Below are positions 8,375-17,014 of a stretch of 64,000 bases of DNA, piece by piece. The notes under the pieces are model-generated. The model searched no databases. It was not told the DNA's origin and saw nothing but the letters and a program-made list of their open reading frames with translations. The translations under genes and the position numbers were made by a program. Each line of letters starts with the position of its first letter. Position 1 is the stretch's first letter. Source of the DNA: Actinocorallia aurantiaca (GTDB lineage: Bacteria > Actinomycetota > Actinomycetes > Streptosporangiales > Streptosporangiaceae); NCBI RefSeq assembly GCF_039533685.1, contig NZ_BAAATZ010000012.1, positions 248,001 to 312,000 of the forward strand. Reading direction: 5' to 3'.

Positions 8375-11300
8375 GACTGCTCCAGCTGAAGGTCACCGCG
8401 TTCGGCCCGTTCTCCGGCACGGAAACGATCGACTTCCGGGCGCTCGGCGAGGCGGGCCTGTTCCTCATCAACGGCCCGACGGGCGCGGGCAAGACGAGCG
8501 TGCTCGACGCGGTGTGCTTCGCGCTGTACGGCCAGGTGCCCGGGGCGCGCAACGCGGTGAAGCTCCTGCGCAGCGACCACGCCGCCCCCGGCGCCGCGCC
8601 CGAGGTGGTGCTGGAGGCCGGCATCCGGGGCCGCCGCTTCCGCTTCACCCGCTCCCCCGCCTGGGAGCGGCCCAAGCTCCGCGGCTCCGGGACCCGCGTG
8701 GAGCAGTCGAAGGTCCTCATCCAGGAGTGGGCGGACGGCGAGTGGATCGGCCACACCAACCGCCTGGACGAGGCGGGCGACCTCGTCCAGCGCCTGCTGG
8801 GGATGACGGCCCCCCAGTTCAACCAGGTCGCCATGCTTCCCCAGGGCGAGTTCGCGGCATTCCTGCGCGCCGGAGCCGAGGACCGCCGCAAGGTGCTGGA
8901 GAAGCTCTTCGCCACCGAGATCTACGCCGCCGTCGAGAAGTGGCTCGCCGACGAGCGCGCCCGGACCAACCGCGAGGCCGAGGCGCTCCACACCGCGGCC
9001 CTGGCGACCGCCGACCGCGTCGCCGAGATCGCCGCCGCCTCCCGTCCCGACGAGGCGCTCCTGGGCTGGGCGACCGAGCTCACCGCCCACCACCACGACC
9101 TCCTGACGGTGACGTCCGGCATGCTCGCCGCCTCCCAGGAGAATCTGGACGCCGCTCGCCGCCGCCTCGACGAGGGCCGCGAGCTGGCCGACCGCAAGGC
9201 GCGCCACGCCCACGCCGTCCAGCGCCGGGACGCCCTCACCGCCCGCGCCGGCGAACGCACGTCCTGGGCCGAGAGCCTGGGCCTGGCCGACTGCGCCGCC
9301 CGGGTCCTCCCTTACGCGCAGGCCGTCACGGCCCGCCGCGACGCTTTCTCCCGGGCCTCCGCCCGCGCCGCCGACCTGCGCCGCCGCCTGCCCTCGCTGA
9401 TCCCGCCCTCCTGCGTCTGCCCCCCTTCCGGCGAGGCGGGCGGGGTGACGGCCCGCAACTCCACGCCCATCGCCGGCCCCGGCGTCCCGGACGGCCGATC
9501 CTCAGAAGGGAACGCTGCTCCACGCGACGCTTCCGAGGGCTTCCCCCATGAGGCGAACCGGGTGGCCGGAGAAGGGTCCGCGCTCTCCGGAGGCCCCCGG
9601 GCCTCGGACGGCCGCCTCTTCGAGGAGGGCGGCCCGCTTCGGGACGGGCGGGGGCACTCATGCCCGCCGCTGTCCGCGGACTCGCCGGTGGAGGCGCTCG
9701 GACATGCGGAACGCGTGTGGCGGGCGGAGCTGGCGCGGCTGGAGGCCCTGCGAGGGCAGGAGGTCCGGCACCACGAGGTGCTGCGGGAACTGATCGACCA
9801 CCGCGAACGGGAGCTGCACTGGACGGGTGAGGAGGAGCGGCTGCGGGCGCGTCTGGAAGAGCTGCCCGGCCAGGTCGAGGAGCGGCGGACATCGCTGCAG
9901 GAGGCGCGAATCCAGGCGGCCGGGGCCGAGGCCGCGGCCAAGGCCGTCGACGACGCGGCGCAGGCCGTGGAGGACGCGCGGCTGCGCGACCGGGTGAAAG
10001 GGCGGCTGGCCGCGGCGGAGGAGGAGTTCCGCCATGCCGTCGACCTGGCCCAGCGGACCCGCGACCGGGTACAGGAGCTGCGGGAGCTGCGGCTGACCCG
10101 GATGGCCGCGGCGCTGGCGGCCGACCTCGTGCCCGGGCTGCCGTGCAAGGTCTGCGGTTCGGCTGAGCATCCGGAGCCCGCCCTCGGCTCGGCCGAGGTG
10201 CCCTCCCGGGACGAGGAGGCACGGGCCGCGCGGGAGGACGAGGCGGCCCAGCGGCGCCGGGAGGAGCTGACCGGGCAGGTGGAGAGCCTGCGCGCAGAAC
10301 GGGACATGCTGCTGGAACGCGCCGGGCTGCCCGTCGAGGCCCTCGCCGAGGCGCTGGAGGAGGCCAGGGCGGAATTCACCGCGCGCCAGGCCGCCGCCGT
10401 CCGCGCCGAGGACCTCGCACCCCGGCTGAAGGCCGTCGAGGCCGAGCTGGACACCGTCCAGCGGACCCACGCGGACGCGGGCCGCCGACTCGCCGAGACT
10501 CGGGCGTCCCTCACCGCGCTGGACGGCGAAGAGGCCAGGCTGCGCGTCGAGCTGGACGCCGCCCGGGGCGGGGACGCCTCCCTCCTGGCCCGCTCCGCCA
10601 GGCTGGGCGGCGAAGCCGACCTGCTCACCCGCGCCATCGAAGCGGACGGCCACGTCGCCGCGGCCCGCTCGGAGTCGGAAGCCGCCGAACGCGCGCTGGT
10701 CGAGGCGTGGACGGCCGAGGGCTTCGCCTCCGCCGACGAGGCCGCGCGGGCGCTCCTCGCCCCCGACGTCCGGGCCCGCCTGGAATCCCGGGCCAGGGAG
10801 TACGACGCGGAGGAGGCCGCGGTGGGCGACCTCCTGTCCTCCCCCGACCTCACCGCCGCCGTGGCGGCGCCCGCCCCCGACCCGGCCTCCCTGGAGGCCG
10901 CCGCGCGGCGGGCCGAGCTCTCCCACACCGCCCTGGTCTCCGCCCGCGACCGCGCCGCCCAGCGCCACACCCGCCTGACGGAGCTGCACTCCGAGCTGCG
11001 CGCGCGGCTCCGCGAGTGGGAGCCCGCCGCCCGCGCCCACGCCCTGACCGCCCGCCTGGCCAACCTCGTCAACGGCCAGCCCCCCAACACCCTCCACATG
11101 CGCCTGTCGGCCTACGTCCTGGCCGCCCGCCTGGAGCAGGTCGTCGCCGCCGCCAACGAACGCCTCACCACCATGTCCGCGGGCCGCTACCTCCTGAAGC
11201 ACACCATCGACAAGTCCGCGGGCGACACCAAGCGCGCCAGCGGCGGCCTGGGCCTGCGCGTCATCGACGGCTGGACCGGCCAGGAACGCGACCCCGCCAC

Positions 11301-11592
11301 CCTGTCGGGCGGCGAGTCCTTCATCACCTCCCTCAGCCTCGCCCTGGGCCTGGCCGACGTCGTCACCACCGAGGCCGGGGGCACTGAGATCGCCACCCTC
11401 TTCGTCGACGAGGGCTTCGGCACCCTTGACGAGGACACCCTCGACGAGGTCATGACCGTCCTGGACTCCCTCCGGGACGGCGGCCGCGCCGTGGGCGTCG
11501 TCAGCCACGTCGCCGAACTCCGCACCCGCATCCCCGCCCAACTCCGGCTCCGCAAGTCCCGTACCGGCTCCACTCTCGAAGTCGTCGTCTGA
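8371..11592 (+). CDS. sbcC: SbcC, ATPase subunit of SbcCD (Rad50-like)
   Basis: The protein of 1073 residues has the Rad50/SbcC design. Walker A is NGPTGAGKTS near residue 36, the Q-loop region is LPQGEFAAFLRA, and long coiled-coil arms flank the zinc hook CKVC near residue 593. The ABC signature TLSGGESF and Walker B TLFVDEGFGTLDED lie near the end. It holds DNA ends and drives SbcD. Between about residues 340 and 430 the first coiled-coil arm is interrupted by a Pro/Gly/Ser-rich stretch that lacks heptads and has internal repeats (see the separate entry). Translation is coupled to sbcD through ATGA. Confidence 0.96.
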   Translation: MRLLQLKVTAFGPFSGTETIDFRALGEAGLFLINGPTGAGKTSVLDAVCFALYGQVPGARNAVKLLRSDHAAPGAAPEVVLEAGIRGRRFRFTRSPAWERPKLRGSGTRVEQSKVLIQEWADGEWIGHTNRLDEAGDLVQRLLGMTAPQFNQVAMLPQGEFAAFLRAGAEDRRKVLEKLFATEIYAAVEKWLADERARTNREAEALHTAALATADRVAEIAAASRPDEALLGWATELTAHHHDLLTVTSGMLAASQENLDAARRRLDEGRELADRKARHAHAVQRRDALTARAGERTSWAESLGLADCAARVLPYAQAVTARRDAFSRASARAADLRRRLPSLIPPSCVCPPSGEAGGVTARNSTPIAGPGVPDGRSSEGNAAPRDASEGFPHEANRVAGEGSALSGGPRASDGRLFEEGGPLRDGRGHSCPPLSADSPVEALGHAERVWRAELARLEALRGQEVRHHEVLRELIDHRERELHWTGEEERLRARLEELPGQVEERRTSLQEARIQAAGAEAAAKAVDDAAQAVEDARLRDRVKGRLAAAEEEFRHAVDLAQRTRDRVQELRELRLTRMAAALAADLVPGLPCKVCGSAEHPEPALGSAEVPSRDEEARAAREDEAAQRRREELTGQVESLRAERDMLLERAGLPVEALAEALEEARAEFTARQAAAVRAEDLAPRLKAVEAELDTVQRTHADAGRRLAETRASLTALDGEEARLRVELDAARGGDASLLARSARLGGEADLLTRAIEADGHVAAARSESEAAERALVEAWTAEGFASADEAARALLAPDVRARLESRAREYDAEEAAVGDLLSSPDLTAAVAAPAPDPASLEAAARRAELSHTALVSARDRAAQRHTRLTELHSELRARLREWEPAARAHALTARLANLVNGQPPNTLHMRLSAYVLAARLEQVVAAANERLTTMSAGRYLLKHTIDKSAGDTKRASGGLGLRVIDGWTGQERDPATLSGGESFITSLSLALGLADVVTTEAGGTEIATLFVDEGFGTLDEDTLDEVMTVLDSLRDGGRAVGVVSHVAELRTRIPAQLRLRKSRTGSTLEVVV
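9395..9660 (+). other. In-frame low-complexity insertion within SbcC
   Basis: This stretch encodes about 90 residues rich in Pro, Gly, Ser, Asp and Arg, quite unlike the Glu/Ala/Arg/Leu-rich coiled coil on both sides. It contains an imperfect duplication: PDGRSSEGNAAPRD (from about 9487) and SDGRLFEEGGPLRD (from about 9604), about 120 bases apart. It keeps the reading frame, so it may be a repeat element inserted at the loop of a coiled-coil arm. Confidence 0.55.
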
Positions 11593-11689
11593 CCTTCGGG
11601 GCATTCCCCGAACCGGATGATCGGCAGAGGATGACACCGGCTGGTACCAAGCGTTAGTTTGCTTGCATCGTTTCTCGCCGGGAGGGCCC

Positions 11690-12181
11690 ATGTCCGCACA
11701 ACCGACCCTGATCCAGCGCGTGTTCGGGCCGCTCTTCCAGAAGATCTCCGGCGCGAAGTGGTTCAGCAAGGTCGGGCCCAAGGTGATCCCGGGGTTGGAC
11801 CGGGGGCTGCACAAGATGACCGGGGGCCGGGTCATGCTGTCCCAGCTGCTGGTGCCGACCCTGTACCTCACGACGGTCGGGATCAGGAGCGGGCAGGAGC
11901 GGGTCTCGCCGCTGCTCTGCATGCCCGAAGGCGACGGATGGATCGTCGTGGGCAGCAACTTCGGGCAGGACAAGCACCCCGCCTGGACCGGCAACCTCCT
12001 GAAGACCCCCGAGGCCACGGTCGAGTACGAGAAGAGGACCTGCAAGGTCGTCGGGACCCTCCTCGAAGGCGAGGAGCGCGTCCGCATATGGAAGCGCCTC
12101 AACGAGGTCTGGCCCGTCTACGAGCGCTACCAGGCCCGCGTCGACCGCGAACTGCGCATCTTCCGCCTCACACCCCGATAG
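11690..12181 (+). CDS. Ddn-family nitroreductase/quinone reductase (F420-dependent type)
   Basis: This 163-residue protein of the DUF385/Ddn family includes LYLTTVGIRSGQERVSPLLC, GWIVVGSNFGQDKHPAWTGNLLKTPEATVEY and a C-terminal RIWKRLNEVWPVYERYQARV. That central block is the recognised core of deazaflavin (F420)-dependent quinone and nitro reductases of actinobacteria. Cofactor use is known for the family and inferred here. ATG 11690 is preferred over the earlier in-frame start (11663) because GGAGGG lies just upstream (11681-11686) and the protein then begins MSAQPTLIQRVFG, a usual family start. It ends ahead of a hairpin shared with the convergent lon gene. Confidence 0.87.
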   Translation: MSAQPTLIQRVFGPLFQKISGAKWFSKVGPKVIPGLDRGLHKMTGGRVMLSQLLVPTLYLTTVGIRSGQERVSPLLCMPEGDGWIVVGSNFGQDKHPAWTGNLLKTPEATVEYEKRTCKVVGTLLEGEERVRIWKRLNEVWPVYERYQARVDRELRIFRLTPR

Positions 12182-12293
12182 CGGCCGGGGCCCTCTTCCT
12201 CCGTCGCCCCCATGGCGGAGACCCCCTTGAAGCAGGACTCGCCGACAACCTGCCGGCGTCGGCGCTCATGCCGGGACCGGATGCCGGGAAGGC

Positions 12294-12321
12294 GGAAGCC
12301 CCGCCCGTGGGCGGGGCTTCC
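12294..12321. terminator. Bidirectional terminator hairpin
   Basis: A perfect 13-base stem (GGAAGCCCCGCCC and its complement) with a 2-base spacer lies between the convergent Ddn-family and lon genes, 12 bases past the lon stop. Confidence 0.8.
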
Positions 12322-12333
12322 GGGTGGTGCGGG

Positions 12334-14700
12334 TCAGGCGGCCTCGGTCCGGGCCGCGGCGGGGGCCTCCAGGGCGATCGCGAGGACGTCGCGGACGTCG
12401 GAGACGGGGTGGACGGTCAGTTCGGACAGGACCTCGGCCGGGACGTCGTCGAGGTCGGGTTCGTTGCGCTTGGGGATCACCACGGTGGTGATGCCGGCGC
12501 GGTGGGCGGCGAGGAGCTTCTGCTTGACGCCGCCGATGGGCAGGACGCGGCCCGTCAGGGAGACCTCGCCGGTCATGGCGACGTCCGGGCGGACCGGTCG
12601 GCCCGACAGCAGGGACGTCAGGGCCGTCGTCATCGTGACGCCCGCCGACGGGCCGTCCTTGGGGACGGCGCCCGCGGGGACGTGGACGTGTACGCCGCGG
12701 TCCTTCAGATCGCCGACCGGCAGGTCCAGCTCCGCGCCGTGGGAGCGCAGGTAGGACAGCGCGATCCGGGCGGACTCCTTCATGACGTCGCCGAGCTGGC
12801 CGGTGAGCGTCACTCCGGTGTCGCCGGTCTCGGCGTCGGCCAGGGACGCCTCGACGTACAGGACGTCGCCGCCCGTTCCCGTCACGGCCAGGCCGGTCGC
12901 CACTCCGGGGACGGCGGTGCGCCGCTCGGACTCCTTGAGGGAGACCTCCGGGGTGAACCGGGGGCGGCCCAGGTACGGCACCAGGTCGTCGACGGTGACG
13001 GGCAGCTCCGTCTCGCCGAGCGCGGCCTTCGCGGTGGCCTTGCGCAGCACGCGGGCGATCGCCCGCTCCAGGGAGCGCACGCCCGCCTCACGGGTGTACT
13101 CGCCGGCGATCAGGCGCAGCGACTCCTCGGGGAGGACGACGTCGCCCTCCTCCAGGCCCGCCTTCTCCAGCTGCCGGGGCAGCAGGTGGTCGCGGGCGAT
13201 GGTGACCTTCTCGTCCTCGGTGTAGCCGTCGAGGGTCACCAGCTCCATGCGGTCCAGCAGCGGGCCGGGGATGGTCTCCAGCGAGTTGGCGGTCGCCAGG
13301 AACAGCACGTCCGACAGGTCGAGCTCGACCTCGAGGTAGTGGTCGCGGAACGTGTGGTTCTGCGCCGGGTCGAGCACCTCCAGCAGCGCGGCCGTCGGGT
13401 CGCCCCGGTAGTCGGCTCCGACCTTGTCGATCTCGTCGAGCAGGACGACCGGGTTCATCGAGCCGGCCTCCTTGATGGCACGGACGATCCGGCCGGGCAG
13501 AGCGCCGACGTACGTGCGGCGGTGGCCCCGGATCTCGGCCTCGTCCCGCACGCCGCCGAGCGCCACGCGAACGAACGAACGCCCCATCGCGCGGGCGACG
13601 GACTCGCCCAGCGACGTCTTGCCGACTCCGGGAGGGCCCGCCAGCGCGAGGACCGCGCCGGAACGGCGTCCTCCGACGGCGCCCAGACCGCGCTCGGCCC
13701 GCCGCTTGCGGACGGCCAGGTACTCGATGATGCGTTCCTTCACGTCATCGAGGCCCGCGTGGTCGGCGTCCAGGATCTCGCGCGCGCCCGCGATGTCGTA
13801 GGCGTCCTCGGTGCGCTCGTTCCACGGCATCTCCAGGACGGTGTCCAGCCAGGTGCGGATCCAGCCGCCCTCGGGTGAGGCCTCGCTGGACCGCTCGAGC
13901 TTGTCGACCTCCTTGAGCGCGGCCTTCTCCACCTTCTCCGGCAGGTCCGCCGCCTCGATGCGGGCGCGGTAGTCCTCCTCCTCGCCCTCGGTGTCGCCGT
14001 TGAGCTCCGACAGCTCCTTGCGGACGGCGCGGAGCTGCTGCTTGAGCAGGAACTCGCGCTGCTGCTTGTCGATGCCCTCCTGGACGTCCTTGCGGATGGT
14101 CTCGGCGACGTCCAGCTCGGCCAGGTGGTCGCGGGTCCAGCCGATCACGAGGTCGAGGCGCTCGAGCACGTCGACGGTCTCCAGCAGCCGGACCTTCTGC
14201 TCGACCGTGATGTACGGCGCGTACCCGGCCTGGTCCGCCAGGACCGACGGGTCCTCGATCTGCTGGATGATGTCGACGAGCTGCCAGGCCCCCCGGTGCT
14301 GGAGGATCGCCTGGACGAGGCCCTTGTACTCCTTGGCCGGCTTCTCGGCGCCGGCGGCCTCGGGGATCTCCACGACGGCGCCCTCGACCCACAGCGCCGC
14401 GCCCGGCCCGGTCGTCCCGGTGCCGATCCGCACCCGGGACACGGCCCGCACGACGGCCGCCGGCTCTCCGCCGGGCAGCCGCCCCTCCTGCTCCACGACG
14501 CCGAGCACCCCGATCGCCGGGTAGGCCCCGTCGATCCTGGGGACCAGCAGCACCCGCGGCTTCCCGTCCTGGCCCGCGGCCCTCGCCGCCTCGATCGCGG
14601 CCCGGACCTCCCCGTCGCTCAGTTCCAGCGGGACGACCATGCCGGGCAGCACGACCGTGTCGTCCAGCGGCAGCACCGGCACCGTCAGCTTCTCGCTCAT
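12334..14700 (-). CDS. lon: ATP-dependent protease Lon
   Basis: This is a full-length bacterial LonA of 788 residues. The order is an N-terminal substrate-binding domain (LPLDDTVVLPGMVVPLEL), a helical linker, an AAA+ module with Walker A GPPGVGKTSL near residue 350 and the GGVRDEAEIRGHRRTYVGALPGRI block, then the protease domain with Ser in PKDGPSAGVTM and Lys in GGVKQKLLAAHRAG. It degrades misfolded and regulatory proteins in the cytoplasm. A perfect HAIR element lies 21 bases upstream, so HspR-repressed heat-shock control is expected, as known for Streptomyces lon. GGGGAGTGG directly before the ATG fits a ribosome binding site. Confidence 0.97.
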   Translation of the reverse strand: MSEKLTVPVLPLDDTVVLPGMVVPLELSDGEVRAAIEAARAAGQDGKPRVLLVPRIDGAYPAIGVLGVVEQEGRLPGGEPAAVVRAVSRVRIGTGTTGPGAALWVEGAVVEIPEAAGAEKPAKEYKGLVQAILQHRGAWQLVDIIQQIEDPSVLADQAGYAPYITVEQKVRLLETVDVLERLDLVIGWTRDHLAELDVAETIRKDVQEGIDKQQREFLLKQQLRAVRKELSELNGDTEGEEEDYRARIEAADLPEKVEKAALKEVDKLERSSEASPEGGWIRTWLDTVLEMPWNERTEDAYDIAGAREILDADHAGLDDVKERIIEYLAVRKRRAERGLGAVGGRRSGAVLALAGPPGVGKTSLGESVARAMGRSFVRVALGGVRDEAEIRGHRRTYVGALPGRIVRAIKEAGSMNPVVLLDEIDKVGADYRGDPTAALLEVLDPAQNHTFRDHYLEVELDLSDVLFLATANSLETIPGPLLDRMELVTLDGYTEDEKVTIARDHLLPRQLEKAGLEEGDVVLPEESLRLIAGEYTREAGVRSLERAIARVLRKATAKAALGETELPVTVDDLVPYLGRPRFTPEVSLKESERRTAVPGVATGLAVTGTGGDVLYVEASLADAETGDTGVTLTGQLGDVMKESARIALSYLRSHGAELDLPVGDLKDRGVHVHVPAGAVPKDGPSAGVTMTTALTSLLSGRPVRPDVAMTGEVSLTGRVLPIGGVKQKLLAAHRAGITTVVIPKRNEPDLDDVPAEVLSELTVHPVSDVRDVLAIALEAPAAARTEAA

Positions 14701-14720
14701 TCCACTCCCCAGTCACGATT

Positions 14721-14741
14721 CTTGAGTCACTACCACTCAAG
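14721..14741 (-). promoter_or_regulatory. HAIR element (HspR operator) upstream of lon
   Basis: CTTGAGT-N7-ACTCAAG matches the HAIR consensus exactly in both arms and in the 7-base spacer. It lies just upstream of the lon start. HspR is the heat-shock repressor of dnaK, clpB and lon in actinobacteria; its gene is not in this window. Confidence 0.93.
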
Positions 14742-14787
14742 AAAACGGAGCGATGTTTCATTCCTCTCCCGTGTTCGCCCACAGCGA

Positions 14788-15777
14788 TCATCCTGAAACA
14801 GATCTCTCGCCCCCGGCGGCGCGGGCGGCGCGGGTGCCCAATTCGTTGAGGTAGGTCCGTAGTTCCGGGGGTTCGTGGACTTCGAGTTCGCAGCCGAGCA
14901 TGAGCAGCCGGGCGGCCAGCCATTCCAGGGTGTCTCCGGGGCCGTGCAGACGGCAGGTGTGCTCGTTGATCGGCTGAAGGGCGTCCGGAGGGACTCCGAG
15001 GCGCCGGGCCACCTCTCCGGCCGGGAGGTGGAGGGTCGCCACGACCTCGTAGGTGGGGGCCGAGGAGTACAGCTTGCGGGTGACGAACGCGGCGGCGTCC
15101 TCGTCCGGCGGGACGCGTGACGGGACCCGAACGCCGGTGGGGTGCGGGTCACTGATGCGGTCGACACGGAAGACGCGCCAGTCGTCGCGGTCGTTGTCGT
15201 AGGCCAGCAGATACCAGCGCCGACCGGAGGCTACGAGGCGGCATGGCTCGACCAGACGCCTGGTAGAAGTGCCGTCGGCCGCCTCGTAAGCGAAACGCAG
15301 GCGTTCCTGAACGGTTGTGGCTCCGGCGAGCACCACCAGGATCTCCGGATCAACGTTGGGCTCACCGCCGTTGAACATCGATACGGTGGCCGCTCCCAGC
15401 GCGTTGACGCGGTGCCGCAACCGGGGCGGCAGGACTTGTTCCAGCTTCGCCAGCGCGCGTACGGACGCTTCTTCGATGCCGTCCACCGGGTGGGAGGCCG
15501 CCGTACGCAGCCCTACGGCGATGGCGACCACCTCCTCGTCGTCCAGGAGAAGCGGCGGCATGGCCTTGCCCGCGACGAGCCGGTAGCCGCCGGTCGTCCC
15601 CATCGTCGCCTGTACCGGGTATCCCAGGTCGCGTAGCCGGTCGACGTCACGGCGGACCGTGCGGGGGCTGACCTCCAGCCGTTCGGCCAGCTCGGTGCCC
15701 GGCCATTCGCGCGGAGTCTGCAGCAGGGACAGCAACCGGAGCAACCGGGCGGAAGCGGTGTTCACGGAATCCATCAT
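14788..15777 (-). CDS. WYL-domain transcriptional regulator (YafY type)
   Basis: The 329-residue protein has an N-terminal winged helix (RLLRLLSLLQ, GTELAERLEVSPRTVRRDVDRLRDLGYPV, GGYRL) and then the WYL core (RLVEPCRLVASGRRWYLLAYDNDRDDWRVFRVDRI). The C-terminal WCX-like extension has VVATLHLPAGEVARRLG. WYL domains are thought to sense nucleic-acid or related ligands, and some family members control DNA-damage responses. The gene is divergent from the epoxide hydrolase gene, with a 27-base palindrome in the 77-base gap, so control of that operon and of itself is likely. Two adjacent ATG codons (15777, 15774) could both serve as the start. Confidence 0.9.
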   Translation of the reverse strand: MMDSVNTASARLLRLLSLLQTPREWPGTELAERLEVSPRTVRRDVDRLRDLGYPVQATMGTTGGYRLVAGKAMPPLLLDDEEVVAIAVGLRTAASHPVDGIEEASVRALAKLEQVLPPRLRHRVNALGAATVSMFNGGEPNVDPEILVVLAGATTVQERLRFAYEAADGTSTRRLVEPCRLVASGRRWYLLAYDNDRDDWRVFRVDRISDPHPTGVRVPSRVPPDEDAAAFVTRKLYSSAPTYEVVATLHLPAGEVARRLGVPPDALQPINEHTCRLHGPGDTLEWLAARLLMLGCELEVHEPPELRTYLNELGTRAARAAGGERSVSG

Positions 15778-15784
15778 GCACGTC

Positions 15785-15811
15785 GATCTAGGACAGGAAC
15801 TGACCTAGATC
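15785..15811. promoter_or_regulatory. Long palindromic operator in the WYL/epoxide hydrolase gap
   Basis: GATCTAGG at 15785-15792 is mirrored by CCTAGATC at 15804-15811. The middle holds CAG-GAA-CTG, so 22 of the 26 off-centre positions pair. It lies between divergent genes, one of which is a DNA-binding regulator. This is the best candidate for the WYL regulator's binding site. Confidence 0.75.
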
Positions 15812-15854
15812 ACTTCTACTGTCGATGTCGTCAGCACGAACGACCAGGAGAATC

Positions 15855-16991
15855 ATGAACGACGAGATCCGCCCGTTCCGCATCGACGTCTCCCAGGCGG
15901 ACCTGGACGACCTGCGCGACCGGCTGGCCCGCACCCGCTGGTCCCGCGAGCTTCCCGGCGAAGGCTGGAGCCGCGGCGTCCCCGTCGCCTACCTCAGGGA
16001 ACTCGCCGACCACTGGCGCGACGGGTACGACTGGCGCCGGCAGGAGGCGCGGCTGAACGGCTTCCCGCAGTTCCTCACCGAGATCGAGGGCCAGGACGTG
16101 CACTTCCTGCACGTCCGTTCCGCAGAGCCGGACGCGCTGCCGCTCGTCCTCGTGCACGGCTGGCCGAACTCCTTCGTGGAGTTCACCGACCTCATCGGCC
16201 GGCTCACAGACCCCGCCGCGCACGGCGGCGACCCGTCCCAGGCGTTCCACGTCGTCGTCCCGTCGGTTCCGGGCTTCGGTTTCTCCGCGCCGCCGCGCGA
16301 GACGGGCTGGAACACCGCCCGCGTCGGACGCATGATGGCGGAACTGATGCGTCGTCTCGGCTACGACCGCTACGGCGTCCAGGGAGGCGACCTCGGCGCG
16401 TACGTCGCCCCGGAGATCGCCAAGGCCGCGCCGGAGAACGTCGTCGGCGTCTACATCATCGGCGGACTCGGCTTCCCCACCGAGGAGGACCTTCCGGAAA
16501 TGACCGAGGACGAGCGCGCCGCCTTCGCCTGGATGCAGGAACAGGACTGGATGACCGGCGTGGACCATCACGTCCTGCTCCGCGCGGCGCCGCAGACCTT
16601 CGCCTACGGCTGGCACGACTCTCCCGTAGCCGCGCTGGCCTGGATGATGCAGAAGTTCAACGAGTTCAGCTTCGGCGGGAAGGCACCGGACGAAGCCCTC
16701 GACCGCGATCTGCTTCTCACCAACGTGAGCCTGTACTGGTTCACCGGGACGTTCGGCTCATCGTCCTGGCTCATGTACGACAGCACCGAATTCGCGTGGC
16801 CGGAGGGGCAGATGGCCGTTCCGACCGGGGTCTACAGCGGCGAATCCCCCTCCATCCGGCGGCTCGCCGAACGGCACAACACGATCATCCACTGGCCGGA
16901 AGGCAATCCCGGCGGACACCACTTCGTGGCGATGGAACAGCCCGATCATGTCGCCGCTGACATGCGCCTGTTCTTCGCCAAGGTCCGCTGA
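15855..16991 (+). CDS. Epoxide hydrolase (EHN/alpha-beta hydrolase family)
   Basis: The protein of 378 residues has the N-terminal EHN domain (IRPFRIDVSQADLDDLRDRLARTRW) typical of microsomal-type epoxide hydrolases and an alpha/beta-hydrolase fold. The oxyanion motif is LVHGWPNSF (family HGWP), the nucleophile elbow GGDLGAYV holds Asp near residue 178, and the C-terminal catalytic His lies in GGHHFVAMEQP. It should open epoxides to diols with water. AGGAG lies 4 bases before the ATG. The next gene, an AlkZ-like DNA-binding protein, follows after 23 bases on the same strand, so the two are probably one operon facing the WYL regulator. Confidence 0.92.
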   Translation: MNDEIRPFRIDVSQADLDDLRDRLARTRWSRELPGEGWSRGVPVAYLRELADHWRDGYDWRRQEARLNGFPQFLTEIEGQDVHFLHVRSAEPDALPLVLVHGWPNSFVEFTDLIGRLTDPAAHGGDPSQAFHVVVPSVPGFGFSAPPRETGWNTARVGRMMAELMRRLGYDRYGVQGGDLGAYVAPEIAKAAPENVVGVYIIGGLGFPTEEDLPEMTEDERAAFAWMQEQDWMTGVDHHVLLRAAPQTFAYGWHDSPVAALAWMMQKFNEFSFGGKAPDEALDRDLLLTNVSLYWFTGTFGSSSWLMYDSTEFAWPEGQMAVPTGVYSGESPSIRRLAERHNTIIHWPEGNPGGHHFVAMEQPDHVAADMRLFFAKVR

Positions 16992-17014
16992 ACGCCCTCG
17001 AAGGAGATCCCCGA

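Noticed and set aside
9658..12102. Long minus-strand open frame opposite sbcC
   Set aside because: Antisense shadow of the coiled-coil coding sequence; SbcC motifs on the plus strand are complete.
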